Origin: Paracoccaceae bacterium
Lineage (GTDB): Bacteria > Pseudomonadota > Alphaproteobacteria > Rhodobacterales > Rhodobacteraceae
Length of the DNA: 64,000 nt
Assembly (NCBI GenBank): GCA_902602765.1
Contig: CACKSH010000002.1
Span: 1 to 64,000, forward strand
Reading direction: 5' to 3'
Under the pieces are notes generated by a model. That model saw nothing but the letters and a program-made list of their open reading frames with translations, was not told the DNA's origin and ran no database searches. A program made the position numbers and the translations under genes. Numbering within the stretch: the stretch's first letter is position 1; each line of letters opens with the position of its first letter. Of the stretch, positions 1 through 8,332 are shown piece by piece.

Positions 1-570
1 ACATAAAACCCATGACCCAGCCTCAGCTGCTATTTCTGCAATTCGAGCAAGCATTTCCTTGGCGATAAGTGACCCCGTTGGATTATTGGGATTTGTTAAT
101 GCAATTAGTTTTGTACCGGGCATAACAAGCTCTTTGAGCTCTTCTAAATCTGGCAACCAATTATTTTCTTCCCGCAACCTCAAAAAGTGCACATCGGCAC
201 CTATACTTTTTGGAATTGAAAAATGTTGCTGGTACGTTGGCACAACTGAAACCACGCGGTCGCCACTGTCGACTAGCGTTTTATGTACCAACATATTAGC
301 CCCTATCGTCCCATGAGTAACAAGCACATTTTCAAGAGTTTGTTTCTCGTACAAAGCAGCTATTGCTTTTCTGAGCCGATCAGAACCTTTAATCTCACCG
401 TAGGTCATTTTAAGGCTCAGTATTTCAGATAAATCTTTTTCATTCTTTCCCGTAATTTGGAACAGCTGATCAATTGTCAAACTTTCTACGCACGTCTCGG
501 CCAGATTGAATTCACATTTGGTTTCCCATTCATTCATCCACATTTCCACACCAAATGTATCGATTTTCAT
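1..570 (-). CDS. Class I/II aminotransferase, C-terminus cut by left edge
   Basis: The frame is open from an ATG at 570 to base 1, giving 190 residues of a PLP fold-type I aminotransferase. Visible family features are the ligand-loop region VLVTHGTIGANML near residue 90, a VVPTYQQHFSIPKS segment, and the hallmark LTNPNNPTG at about residue 170, whose Asn contacts PLP in this family. The catalytic lysine and the C-terminal domain lie outside the window. The N-terminus (EMWMNEWETKCEFNLAET) resembles small-molecule or amino-acid aminotransferases whose substrate cannot be told from sequence. It is transcribed leftward and separated by about 240 bp from the next gene, which is on the same strand. 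The fold assignment is firm; the substrate is unknown. Confidence 0.85.
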   Translation of the reverse strand, partial: MKIDTFGVEMWMNEWETKCEFNLAETCVESLTIDQLFQITGKNEKDLSEILSLKMTYGEIKGSDRLRKAIAALYEKQTLENVLVTHGTIGANMLVHKTLVDSGDRVVSVVPTYQQHFSIPKSIGADVHFLRLREENNWLPDLEELKELVMPGTKLIALTNPNNPTGSLIAKEMLARIAEIAAEAGSWVLC

Positions 571-811
571 TTTACGAACCTCACGTGCATTAGCGGTTGG
601 GTTTTATAAAAAAAATCCCCAATCATGTAACATTCTTATAGACAATAGTCTCGAACTTCTAACTGGTAAACCCATGGCACATCACTCTAGTTGCGATATT
701 CTTTCTGAACCTGTGAAAATTGGTCCTGTTACAGCAATGAACCGTTTTTTCAGATCCCACATCGCGACGGAATGTGAAGAAGCTTGTATGATAAATTTAT
801 CTTATTTTTTA

Positions 812-1591
812 TCAGAAAGGTTTGCGAGCACGAATGTGGTGTGGACAATGTTCGCCCGTTTTCAAAACAGTAACTAGTTTTGACCAAATATCCACTTGAT
901 GATCGATAAAATCTTTACCATGACGAGCTTGAAGTTCGGAGCGATTTGATCCTTTTAACCATTGCAGCTCTTTTTCGGCTTCATTAGCATACCAAGAATT
1001 TCTATTAACTAACTCAATATCTACGAAACCCGCTCTCTTCATAGCATTTTCATACCTGCTCGGTGAAGCCATAGCAAAATCAAGTCCCTCGGCCTTGATA
1101 TAATCCGCCATTTGCGGGGAAGGGTCATAATCGTGACTAATTAACCAATCAGATGCTGCAAATTGTCCACCTGGCTTGAGGATACGAAAAGTATCAAGCG
1201 CCATAGTATCTTTATCCGGTATATGAATTATTGAATCTTTTGAAAAAACAACATCAACTTCATTATTAGCAAATGGCAAGGGCCCAGGCTCAACTAATCT
1301 AATCGTAACTTTGTCGGAAAGACCATTTGCTTTAACTCGAACCATTGCAGCATCGCAAACAGGCTTTTCTACGTCAATGCCAATCACACCTTTAGCGTTA
1401 TACTCCTTAGCTAATAGTATTGCGCATGCACCCGAGCCACAGCCAATATCAATAACCAATTTACCATCAGCATTAACTCCTTGTAATACGCGACGTACCT
1501 CGTCAGCTCCACCCGGCGATAAAAAGCCATCGCCCCAAATATCCTCTAGAAATTCTATAACTTGTTGGTCGTAGAGTACTTCGTCGGACAA
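812..1591 (-). CDS. SAM-dependent methyltransferase (type 11 / PMT-like)
   Basis: A 259-residue class I methyltransferase. Motif I is VIDIGCGSGACAILL at about residues 46-60, followed by the acidic loop GIDVEKPV and motif IV VDVVFSKDSIIHIPDK near residue 115. The motif-IV wording and the SPGG segment upstream of motif I resemble phosphoethanolamine and small-amine N-methyltransferases, so a small polar substrate is likely but not proven. The start is a TTG at 1591: a GAGGGG ribosome-binding site lies 8 nt upstream and there is no competing ATG. A near-perfect 28-bp palindrome sits 20 bp upstream of the start, suggesting repression by a dimeric regulator. Substrate identity is open. Confidence 0.8.
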   Translation of the reverse strand: MSDEVLYDQQVIEFLEDIWGDGFLSPGGADEVRRVLQGVNADGKLVIDIGCGSGACAILLAKEYNAKGVIGIDVEKPVCDAAMVRVKANGLSDKVTIRLVEPGPLPFANNEVDVVFSKDSIIHIPDKDTMALDTFRILKPGGQFAASDWLISHDYDPSPQMADYIKAEGLDFAMASPSRYENAMKRAGFVDIELVNRNSWYANEAEKELQWLKGSNRSELQARHGKDFIDHQVDIWSKLVTVLKTGEHCPHHIRARKPF

Positions 1592-1610
1592 TAATTTCCC
1601 CTCACATTAA

Positions 1611-1638
1611 ATGTCTAAATTGAAATCAATTTAGACAT
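1611..1638. promoter_or_regulatory. Perfect 28-bp palindrome, probable operator
   Basis: Two 13-nt arms (ATGTCTAAATTGA and its exact reverse complement) are separated by 2 nt. The site lies between the TTG start of the methyltransferase (minus strand) and the upstream TRAP promoter region (plus strand). It has no T-tract or GC-rich stem, so a protein-binding operator is likelier than a terminator. Which regulator binds is unknown, and no regulator gene is adjacent. Confidence 0.6.
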
Positions 1639-2050
1639 ATAATGAGACGAAACAACTAAAAGCACCAGCCTAAATTACTTGGTGAATAAGATTGGGAAAA
1701 AGCTTATTAAAATGAGAAAAGACCTTGGATCAGCTATTGCTGAGCTTAATTTATTGAAAACCCTCTTCCCATAGATTAATGAAGCATCCCTCACCAATGT
1801 CCATGAAGCCAACTGATGCAGCAGCACAGGGTTGGCAAACTGTTCTTGTAGAACGAGATGGATTGTTTTCTGGCTTTGATACAAAGAGATTTTCAAGAGA
1901 ATCCAAAATTTTTCCCAAGTGAAGGTTAGAAAAATTAATTTAATGTGGAAATTTGCCGCACATTTTTTTCACGAAGAAAGCAATACAGTATTTGCAAATG
2001 TTGGCGTCATATTACCTTATGCGAGCATGATTCTATCAGGAGGATACTAA
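1639..2050. other. Intergenic region upstream of TRAP operon
   Basis: About 410 bp without a convincing gene. Short open frames exist on both strands (a 73-codon minus-strand frame at 1675-1896 and a 37-codon plus-strand frame starting near 1804), but neither shows recognisable family features. The last bases before 2051 contain AGGAGG a few bases from the dctP start, a strong ribosome-binding site. The promoter of the TRAP operon should lie here; no clear sigma-70 hexamers stood out. Confidence 0.4.
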
Positions 2051-3052
2051 ATGAAAATCATATTCGCTGCCACAGCAGCTTTGACCATAGCCTTATCAGG
2101 CAACGCGCTTCTAGCAGCTTGCGACGACGGAGAGATGGTTATTAAATTGTCACACGTAACCAATACCGATAAACACCCTAAAGGTATTGCGGCATCACTA
2201 CTTCAGCAACGCGTTAATGATGAAATGAACGGCAAAGCTTGTATGGAAGTTTACCCAAATTCAACACTTTATAATGATAATCAGGTTTTGGAAGCAATGC
2301 TACAAGGTGACGTACAAATGGCTGCACCATCGCTGTCAAAATTTGAACAGTTCACGAAAGTTTTTCGTATTTTTGACCTTCCATTTATGTTCAAAAACAT
2401 CAATGCAGTTGATGAATTTCAAAATTCCGATACTGGCCAAGCTATGAAAGAAAGTATGACACGCCGCGGATTACTAGGGCTTGCATTTTGGCATAATGGA
2501 ATGAAGCAAATGTCAGCTAACAAACCACTTGAAATGCCAACAGATGCGGATGGTCTAAAATTTCGTGTTCAAAACTCTGAAGTTCTAAAAGCACAAATGG
2601 CTGCACTTGGAGGCTCACCTCAGCCAATGGCGTTTTCTGAAGTATACGGCGCATTACAAACTGGCGTTGTGGATGGCCAAGAGAATACTTGGTCAAACAT
2701 TTATGGCAAAAAATTCTTCGAAGTTCAGGATGGCGTCACTGAAACAAATCACGGGATTATTGACTATATGCTAGTAACCTCAACAGATTGGTGGGATAGC
2801 TTAGACGCGGGAATGCGTGATCAACTTTCAAAAATCATTGCTGAAGTTACAGAAGCTAGAAATTCAGAATCTACGGCGGTCAATGAGTCTGCGAAACAAG
2901 AGATCATCAGCTCCGGCGGAGTAGTTCGTCAGTTGACATCGTCACAAAGAGACGCTTGGGTAGCTGCAATGATGCCAGTATGGGATCAGTTTAAAGGCGA
3001 CGTTGGTGAGGACAATATTGCTGCAGCGCAAGCAATAAATGCAAATCACTAG
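2051..3052 (+). CDS. TRAP transporter periplasmic solute-binding protein (DctP family)
   Basis: A 333-residue periplasmic binding protein of the DctP family, which delivers organic acids to a DctQM permease. Residues 1-22 form a signal peptide (MKIIF, hydrophobic core, ALLAAC). The mature part carries the conserved KFRVQNSEV segment, whose Arg binds the substrate carboxylate in this family, and the GALQTGVVDGQENTWSNIY signature at about residues 200-218. The start has AGGAGG close upstream. It is the first gene of dctPQM, followed by a hairpin at 3064-3100 that may raise its expression over the permease genes. The neighbouring zinc dehydrogenase and histidinol-dehydrogenase remnant resemble partners in sulfopropanediol loci, but the substrate is not readable from sequence. 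Confidence 0.92.
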   Translation: MKIIFAATAALTIALSGNALLAACDDGEMVIKLSHVTNTDKHPKGIAASLLQQRVNDEMNGKACMEVYPNSTLYNDNQVLEAMLQGDVQMAAPSLSKFEQFTKVFRIFDLPFMFKNINAVDEFQNSDTGQAMKESMTRRGLLGLAFWHNGMKQMSANKPLEMPTDADGLKFRVQNSEVLKAQMAALGGSPQPMAFSEVYGALQTGVVDGQENTWSNIYGKKFFEVQDGVTETNHGIIDYMLVTSTDWWDSLDAGMRDQLSKIIAEVTEARNSESTAVNESAKQEIISSGGVVRQLTSSQRDAWVAAMMPVWDQFKGDVGEDNIAAAQAINANH

Positions 3053-3063
3053 TTTGCTTACCT

Positions 3064-3100
3064 AAGAAACCCGGCCGTTGTCAAAATGGTCGGGCTTCTT
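3064..3100 (+). terminator. Intra-operon hairpin between dctP and dctQ
   Basis: An imperfect stem formed by AAGAAACCCGGCC and GGTCGGGCTTCTT around a loop of about 11 nt, without a strong T-tract. Located in the gap after the binding-protein gene, it probably acts as a partial terminator or as an mRNA-stabilising 3' structure, which would fit the need for more binding protein than permease. Confidence 0.55.
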
Positions 3101-3135
3101 GTATAAAAAGTATCTGTCGATAAAAGGATCTTATC

Positions 3136-3840
3136 ATGTCAAATCAAGGGTCCAGTTTTAAAAAAAGGGGTCGTCTTTCCCGAATTATCGATGAAATTGA
3201 AGAAACCATAATTGCAATTATTTTGGCGATGATGGTCATTATCACATTTATAAACGTAGTATTACGTTATGGTTTCAACTCTGGCCTCATTTGGGGCCTG
3301 GAAATGGTTACCTTTCTTTTTGCATGGTTGGTCTTACTAGGTATTAGCTATGGAGTTAAGAAAAAATTACATCTTGGCGTTGACGCATTAATAAATATCG
3401 TCTCGCCGCCGACTAAGCATACTTTAGCGTTAATAGTTGGTGTTTTATGTATTTTTTATGCATTTTTACTGCTTAAAGGTTCATGGGATTATTGGGCAAA
3501 TTTTGCAAATCTACCTCAGACAACTGGAAGATGGTTTCCAACAGGGTTAGAAGAGATGAAGAGAACCTCATACCGTTCATGGTATGAAGTTAATGATATT
3601 CATATGCCTACCTGGCTGCGATGGATAGAGCCATTAATAAATTCTGGCGAAGAGTATGAAAAAATACCACGGTTTATTCCCTACATTATGCTACCTGTAG
3701 GAAGCGCACTGCTGCTTCTACGTTTCACACAAGCTATGCTAAAAATAATAAAGGGCCAGCAAGATACCTTCATTGTTAGTCACGAGGCTGAAGATAAAGT
3801 CGAAAAGTTAAGAGAAGCCAAGAGTATAGAGAAAAGTTAA
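3136..3840 (+). CDS. TRAP transporter small permease (DctQ family)
   Basis: A 234-residue four-helix membrane protein of the DctQ type. Helices lie near residues 21-41, 53-72, 92-112 and 180-202, and the segment between helices 1 and 2 carries the usual NVVLRYGFNSGLIWGLEM motif of the family. It is longer than a typical DctQ (about 160-180 residues) because of a hydrophilic insert of roughly 55 residues between helices 3 and 4, a variant known in some TRAP systems. The stop codon overlaps the dctM start (TAATG), so translation is coupled. It works with the preceding binding protein and the following large permease in Na+-driven uptake. Confidence 0.88.
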   Translation: MSNQGSSFKKRGRLSRIIDEIEETIIAIILAMMVIITFINVVLRYGFNSGLIWGLEMVTFLFAWLVLLGISYGVKKKLHLGVDALINIVSPPTKHTLALIVGVLCIFYAFLLLKGSWDYWANFANLPQTTGRWFPTGLEEMKRTSYRSWYEVNDIHMPTWLRWIEPLINSGEEYEKIPRFIPYIMLPVGSALLLLRFTQAMLKIIKGQQDTFIVSHEAEDKVEKLREAKSIEKS

Positions 3841-5216
3841 TGGAAGTTGCTATCCTATTCTTCTTGGTTATTGCGATGCTTATAATCGGCGTTCCAATAG
3901 CTATATCTCTTGGTCTTTCTTCTATTATGTTTTTAGTAGTGCTAAGCGATACATCCCTCGCCTCAATTGCGCAGTCATTTTTCCAGGCAATGGCCGGGCA
4001 TTACACCCTATTGGCAATTCCATTTTTTATTCTTGCATCGTCATTTATGTCTACTGGTGGTGTCGCAAAAAGAATTATTCGCTTCTCCATAGCGATTGTT
4101 GGACATTTTCCTGGTGGACTTGCAATCGCAGGCGTTTTTGCATGTATGCTGTTCGCCGCCTTGTCAGGATCGTCCCCAGCCACAGTGGTAGCAATTGGTA
4201 CAATTGTAATAGCTGGAATGAGGCAGGTTGGATATTCCAAAGAATTTGCTGCCGGGGTTATTGCAAATGCAGGTACCTTGGGCATTTTAATTCCGCCATC
4301 AATTGTGATGGTGGTATATGCATCGGCCACAGACGTTTCTGTTGGACGAATGTTTCTTGCAGGAGTTATACCCGGATTACTCGCTGGCACAATGTTAATG
4401 GTGACAATCTATGTAATTGCAAAAATGCGGGGCTTACCAAAAGGCGATTGGTTAGGCTGGACTGAGGTTTTCGTTTCAGCAAGAGAAGCAATTTGGGGGC
4501 TTTTTCTAATAGTTATTATTCTTGGCGGTATATATGGGGGAATTTTCACACCAACAGAAGCCGCTGCAGTTGCATCCGTTTATGCATTTATTATTGCAGT
4601 TTTCGTTTACCGAGATATGGGACCACTTGCGGAAAGGGACGGAAAACCACGGCAAAGCTTAATACAGAACCCAACAGCATTAATAACAGCTTTTTTCCAT
4701 AAGGATACGAGAGATACCTTATTTGAAGCTGGAAAACTAACAGTTACATTGATGTTTATAATCGCCAACGCCCTTATACTAAAACATGTTTTAACTGATG
4801 AACAAATACCACAACAGATTGCTAGTGCGATGCTTTCTGCAGGGTTCGGCGCTATCATGTTTCTAGTGATCGTTAATATAATTTTACTGATTGGTGGTCA
4901 GTTCATGGAACCATCAGGATTAATCGTAATTGTAGCACCATTAGTATTTCCAATTGCAATCGAACTAGGAATTGACCCAATACATCTTGGAATTATCATG
5001 GTCGTAAATATGGAGATTGGTATGATTACTCCACCCGTTGGCTTAAACCTATTTGTTACGTCTGGTGTAGCTAGAATGCCCATGATGTCAGTTGTAAGAG
5101 CGGCCTTACCATTTTTGGGTGTCTTATTTATATTCTTGATTTTGATAACTTACGTTCCAATAATCTCTACATTTTTGCCAACATACTTCATGGGGCCTGA
5201 AATTATCACCAAATAA
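3840..5216 (+). CDS. TRAP transporter large permease (DctM family)
   Basis: A 458-residue polytopic membrane protein, about 12 helices, of the DctM/ion-transporter superfamily. Recognisable segments are LSGSSPATVVAIGTI near residues 108-122, GTLGILIPPSIVMVVYA near 145-161, and MEIGMITPPVGLNLFV near 390-405, the two Pro-containing loops that define the transport domain halves. It is slightly longer than standard (about 425) because of a cytoplasmic insert around residues 258-290. It is the last gene of dctPQM and ends 2 bp from the end of the convergent dehydrogenase gene at 5219. The substrate is probably an organic or sulfonic acid, inferred only from family. Confidence 0.92.
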   Translation: MEVAILFFLVIAMLIIGVPIAISLGLSSIMFLVVLSDTSLASIAQSFFQAMAGHYTLLAIPFFILASSFMSTGGVAKRIIRFSIAIVGHFPGGLAIAGVFACMLFAALSGSSPATVVAIGTIVIAGMRQVGYSKEFAAGVIANAGTLGILIPPSIVMVVYASATDVSVGRMFLAGVIPGLLAGTMLMVTIYVIAKMRGLPKGDWLGWTEVFVSAREAIWGLFLIVIILGGIYGGIFTPTEAAAVASVYAFIIAVFVYRDMGPLAERDGKPRQSLIQNPTALITAFFHKDTRDTLFEAGKLTVTLMFIIANALILKHVLTDEQIPQQIASAMLSAGFGAIMFLVIVNIILLIGGQFMEPSGLIVIVAPLVFPIAIELGIDPIHLGIIMVVNMEIGMITPPVGLNLFVTSGVARMPMMSVVRAALPFLGVLFIFLILITYVPIISTFLPTYFMGPEIITK

Positions 5217-5218
5217 AA

Positions 5219-6199
5219 TTATTTCCATGGCTCGAGAACTATTTTTGGTGCTGCAACTTTATTTCCAAGAAGATCTTGAAAGGATCTCTCACCTTCCGAA
5301 AGTGGACGCTTCTCGATCCAATCTAATAAACCTAGACGCCCAGCAAATAATGCTTCTGCAGTATCTTTAAAATCTTGCGCAGTATATGTGTAGGTTCCAA
5401 TAAAGGTTATTTCTTGAAGGGTGATACGCCTAATATCAAGACCATCAGTTTTATCCCCTAAACCCACGTGTGCAATGACCCCACCAGGGGACACCAGCTG
5501 TGATGCCACAGCGCGAGTTGATCCAAAGCCCACTGCATCAAAAACGATTGGAAATGAGCCCTCAGTTTTTACCACGACATTGGCATCTATATGTTCTTGC
5601 AAATATTCTCTGCGCAGCGGGTTGAACTCTGATATAACTATTTCATCAATCCCCATTGCCTTTAGCGCCAATGCAGTCGCCAAACCAATTGCTCCACCAC
5701 CAATTACTAAAGCCCTTTTCTCAATATTAGCGTCGATTGCATTGGTAGCTAATTTAGCAGTATGCCAACCGACAGCCATAGGCTCTACTAAAGCTGCTTT
5801 CTGTAGGTAATAATCACTTGGCACTGTAACCAAATTTTGTTCAGGCATAGTCACATATTGTGCAAATGCGCCTTCACGGGGCGGCATCGAAATAATTTCT
5901 CTATTCGGACAAATATTTTCTCTCCCGTTGCAACAAGCCCAACAGGTACCACATGAAATAAGGGGATTAATCGTAACCCGTTCACCATTTCTATCCCCTC
6001 CAGAGATAATTCCCGCAGCTTCATGACCTAAGATCAGCGGAGCTGGGCGTCTATCATCATGACCTAAATAGGCATGCATATCAGAACCACAAATTCCTAC
6101 TGCTTTGATTTTTATGAGAACGTTGTCTTGGCTCGGGATTGGATCTGGGACTTCACGATAAGAAACAGCTTTAGGACCATCGTAAATAAGTGCCTTCAT
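5219..6199 (-). CDS. Zinc-dependent alcohol dehydrogenase (MDR superfamily)
   Basis: A 326-residue medium-chain dehydrogenase. The catalytic-zinc Cys in GICGSDMH, the LGHEAAG histidine-glutamate motif, and the structural-zinc cysteines in ISCGTCWACCNGRENIC are all present. The coenzyme site is ALVIGGGAIGLATALALKAMG at about residues 165-185. It resembles sugar-alcohol or polyol dehydrogenases of the L-iditol/threonine type; the exact alcohol is unknown. The ATG overlaps the TGA of the short upstream frame (6196-6336) by ATGA. It converges with dctPQM, so the dehydrogenase may act on the compound imported by the TRAP system. Similar enzymes occur with HisD-like and TRAP genes in dihydroxypropanesulfonate catabolism; here that is only a suggestion. 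Confidence 0.88.
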   Translation of the reverse strand: MKALIYDGPKAVSYREVPDPIPSQDNVLIKIKAVGICGSDMHAYLGHDDRRPAPLILGHEAAGIISGGDRNGERVTINPLISCGTCWACCNGRENICPNREIISMPPREGAFAQYVTMPEQNLVTVPSDYYLQKAALVEPMAVGWHTAKLATNAIDANIEKRALVIGGGAIGLATALALKAMGIDEIVISEFNPLRREYLQEHIDANVVVKTEGSFPIVFDAVGFGSTRAVASQLVSPGGVIAHVGLGDKTDGLDIRRITLQEITFIGTYTYTAQDFKDTAEALFAGRLGLLDWIEKRPLSEGERSFQDLLGNKVAAPKIVLEPWK

Positions 6200-6336
6200 T
6201 TTGCAGCATACTCTATTACTTTTTCATCACCACCCTGTTCAACCTGACTTAAAATATGCTGCACAATTTTCTGACTTTTAGTATCGCTACTGCCTGAATG
6301 AAGAGGTGTTTTTTCAAAAAATCTTATGAGCATCAT
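6196..6336 (-). pseudogene. Truncated HisD-like (histidinol dehydrogenase family) remnant, 46 codons
   Basis: A short frame whose product has QKIVQHILSQVEQGGDEKVIEYAAK, the pattern of the N-terminal helix of histidinol-dehydrogenase-family proteins, where the family continues with an F-D-G-type segment. Here the frame stops exactly where the zinc dehydrogenase starts (ATGA overlap). Its own ATG overlaps the TAA of the upstream DUF475 gene (TAATG). It is therefore flanked by two coupling overlaps but lacks more than 350 residues of a functional HisD, including the zinc site. Most likely an internal deletion fused a HisD fragment to its neighbour. A functional small protein cannot be excluded. 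Confidence 0.5.
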
Positions 6337-7400
6337 TATATTCCTGCAACTGCTTTGACTGCAGCTTCATTTTTGTTGTGTTGAATTGATCGATAAAAGG
6401 CGAAACCAATCAGAGAAAATCCAATGCCACCTGTTATGAGTTCAGGAACATGAAATAATGATTGTAAGAACATGATAACAGAAAGGGCAAATATTGAATA
6501 AAAAGCTCCATGCTCAAGATAGCGAAATTCAGCAAGCGTGCCACGTTCTACTAACATTATAGTCATCGAGCGAACATACATTGCACCAATACCCAAACCT
6601 ATCGCGATCAAAAGGATATTAGTTGTGAGAGCAAAAGCCCCAATTACACCGTCAAAAGAAAAACTAGCATCGAGGACTTCAAGATATAAAAAAGCGCCTA
6701 AACCGCCACGAGTACCCATTGAAGTAGTAGACCCAGCGATGCCATCAAGATATTTACCCAAACCGTAAACCAGCATAAAAATTAGCAGGCCAAAAAGAGC
6801 AGACATTAGAAACGATGCATGCTTTGTTTCAGGTAAAAATTGGCATACGCCAATTATCATACACAGGACAATTACAATTTCAAAACCTCTAATAGAAGCA
6901 ACCTTGCGCAAACTTTTTTCAAGGCTAACAAACCAATCAACCGATTTCTCTTCGTCCACAAAAAATTTCAGGGCAACCATCATTAAAAAGGTACCACCAA
7001 AGGCTGATATTGGACCGTGGGCTTCTTCAATGATGTGTGAGTATTGATCAGCATCTGATAGGGCTAAATGCATTGCCGCAAAAGGATTGATCCATGCAAA
7101 AATTGCAACAATAGCGAGTGGAAAGATTATGCGCATACCGAATACAGCGATTAGGATTCCCCAAGTCAGAAATCTTCTTTGCCATATAGGTGTCATTTCT
7201 ACCAACTTGTTGGCATTAACGATCGCATTATCAAATGACAGAGCTATTTCCAGAGTTGCTAATATTCCACCAATAATCAGAAACCCTATCAACCCAGACA
7301 AAGTGCCGGTCGTCACCCAACCCAGCCAACCTGACAGCGTAAGCCCGATTACAGTAACTATTATTGGCCATTTTTGGTATGACAAAGCTGATCTAGTCAT
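6336..7400 (-). CDS. DUF475 / TerC-superfamily integral membrane protein
   Basis: A 354-residue polytopic membrane protein with about nine hydrophobic helices. The signature LEIALSFDNAIVNANKL at about residues 50-66 and EVLDASFSFDGVIGAFALT near 240-258 give the paired acidic SFDN/SFDG motifs of the TerC/DUF475 superfamily, thought to bind or move metal ions such as Mn2+ in related proteins. It ends with TAATG overlapping the HisD remnant. It starts 40 bp downstream of the transaldolase-like gene on the same strand, so the four minus-strand genes may be co-transcribed. Substrate and role in this organism are unknown; a metal exporter is the best guess from the family. Confidence 0.82.
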   Translation of the reverse strand: MTRSALSYQKWPIIVTVIGLTLSGWLGWVTTGTLSGLIGFLIIGGILATLEIALSFDNAIVNANKLVEMTPIWQRRFLTWGILIAVFGMRIIFPLAIVAIFAWINPFAAMHLALSDADQYSHIIEEAHGPISAFGGTFLMMVALKFFVDEEKSVDWFVSLEKSLRKVASIRGFEIVIVLCMIIGVCQFLPETKHASFLMSALFGLLIFMLVYGLGKYLDGIAGSTTSMGTRGGLGAFLYLEVLDASFSFDGVIGAFALTTNILLIAIGLGIGAMYVRSMTIMLVERGTLAEFRYLEHGAFYSIFALSVIMFLQSLFHVPELITGGIGFSLIGFAFYRSIQHNKNEAAVKAVAGI

Positions 7401-7440
7401 ACAGGTGACCTATAATCCAAAACCTAAGGGAACATTTATT

Positions 7441-8109
7441 TTAAATTTCAACTTTGGATGCAGCCTCATCAAACTCTCCAACTGCTTTGATCGTTAATTC
7501 ATTTTTTATAAGTTCTTCTGCAATATGAGGTGCAAGTGTAAAGTATGCGTGCCCTCGTGCTGCAAGAGTTATCATCTGCTCTACAGAACGAATAGATGCC
7601 ACAAGTATTTTACATCCGTTTGTCGAATAACTCGCAAAATCTTTCATTTCACACAAATGCTGAAAAGCGTCTAATCCAGACTCTTCCATTCTACCATAAT
7701 ACGGAGCTATGTACTCGGCCTCTATCGCGTCTGCTATAATGTATTGTTTAGAGTGATAGCATGCTGTCATTAGAATAGAGAGCCCCATCCTTTTCATTTC
7801 CGGCACCAATCTCAAACCTTCTTTTGTTAAAGGCACTTTAAGTACAAATTTTAAATTAAAGTTTTCAGCATCATCTTTTCGTTGCTTGGCAAAACTTATA
7901 GCCGTTTCATCACAGCTTGGAACCTGAACATGAAACTCTTTTACATTGAGTTTATCAGCTATGGCCATTTTTGAAGACCAATTTATATTTGGATAAAATA
8001 AACCAGCTCGTTCTGCCAAAATAGGATTTGTAGTGATACCGTAGAAAAGACCGGACGGCATCCACTCCTGCCATGATTCAACATCAAAAGAGTCCAAATA
8101 TAATTTCAC
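7441..8109 (-). CDS. Transaldolase / fructose-6-phosphate aldolase family protein
   Basis: About 222 residues from a GTG at 8109 (KLYLDSFDVESWQEW), the usual family beginning. A GGA ribosome-binding site lies 8 nt upstream, and the in-frame ATG at 8145 would add an unconserved extension. The (beta/alpha)8 barrel features visible are GITTNPIL near residue 25, the Schiff-base lysine in FVLKVPLTKEG, and ILMTACYHSKQYIIADA, AEYIAPYYGRMEESG and KILVASIRS, matching the small transaldolase/FSA group. These enzymes cleave or form C3-sugar C-C bonds through dihydroxyacetone or glyceraldehyde phosphate. It is probably co-transcribed with the DUF475 gene. Substrate is not resolved. Confidence 0.85.
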   Translation of the reverse strand: MKLYLDSFDVESWQEWMPSGLFYGITTNPILAERAGLFYPNINWSSKMAIADKLNVKEFHVQVPSCDETAISFAKQRKDDAENFNLKFVLKVPLTKEGLRLVPEMKRMGLSILMTACYHSKQYIIADAIEAEYIAPYYGRMEESGLDAFQHLCEMKDFASYSTNGCKILVASIRSVEQMITLAARGHAYFTLAPHIAEELIKNELTIKAVGEFDEAASKVEI

Positions 8110-8332
8110 GTAAAATTTCCAAAAAAAATCAAAATTGACGAGCAATACTGAATAACTTTAGTTAATTTAATTATGTTCCTCAAGTACCAGAGAGTACCAA
8201 GCTTTTATTTCGCTCTTGAACCTTTCCGATACGATTTTATATCGTTGGCAATGAAGTGGGCGTACACCGCTAGGTCAGCTAATAAAGCGGCTGTTATTTA
8301 TAAATTTTATCATCATTGCTCTTAATTTTAAA

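Noticed and set aside
601-630. TTGGG/CCCCAA inverted repeat as a terminator between the first two genes
   Set aside because: Stem is short and AT-rich inside, and it lies near the aminotransferase start rather than after a stop codon on its strand.
1675-1896. 73-codon minus-strand frame as a small gene
   Set aside because: No ribosome-binding site, no recognisable features; composition is like non-coding DNA.
6196-6198. TGA ending the HisD remnant as another selenocysteine codon
   Set aside because: The frame downstream does not continue with HisD-family sequence, and no hairpin follows; the dehydrogenase starts there in another frame.
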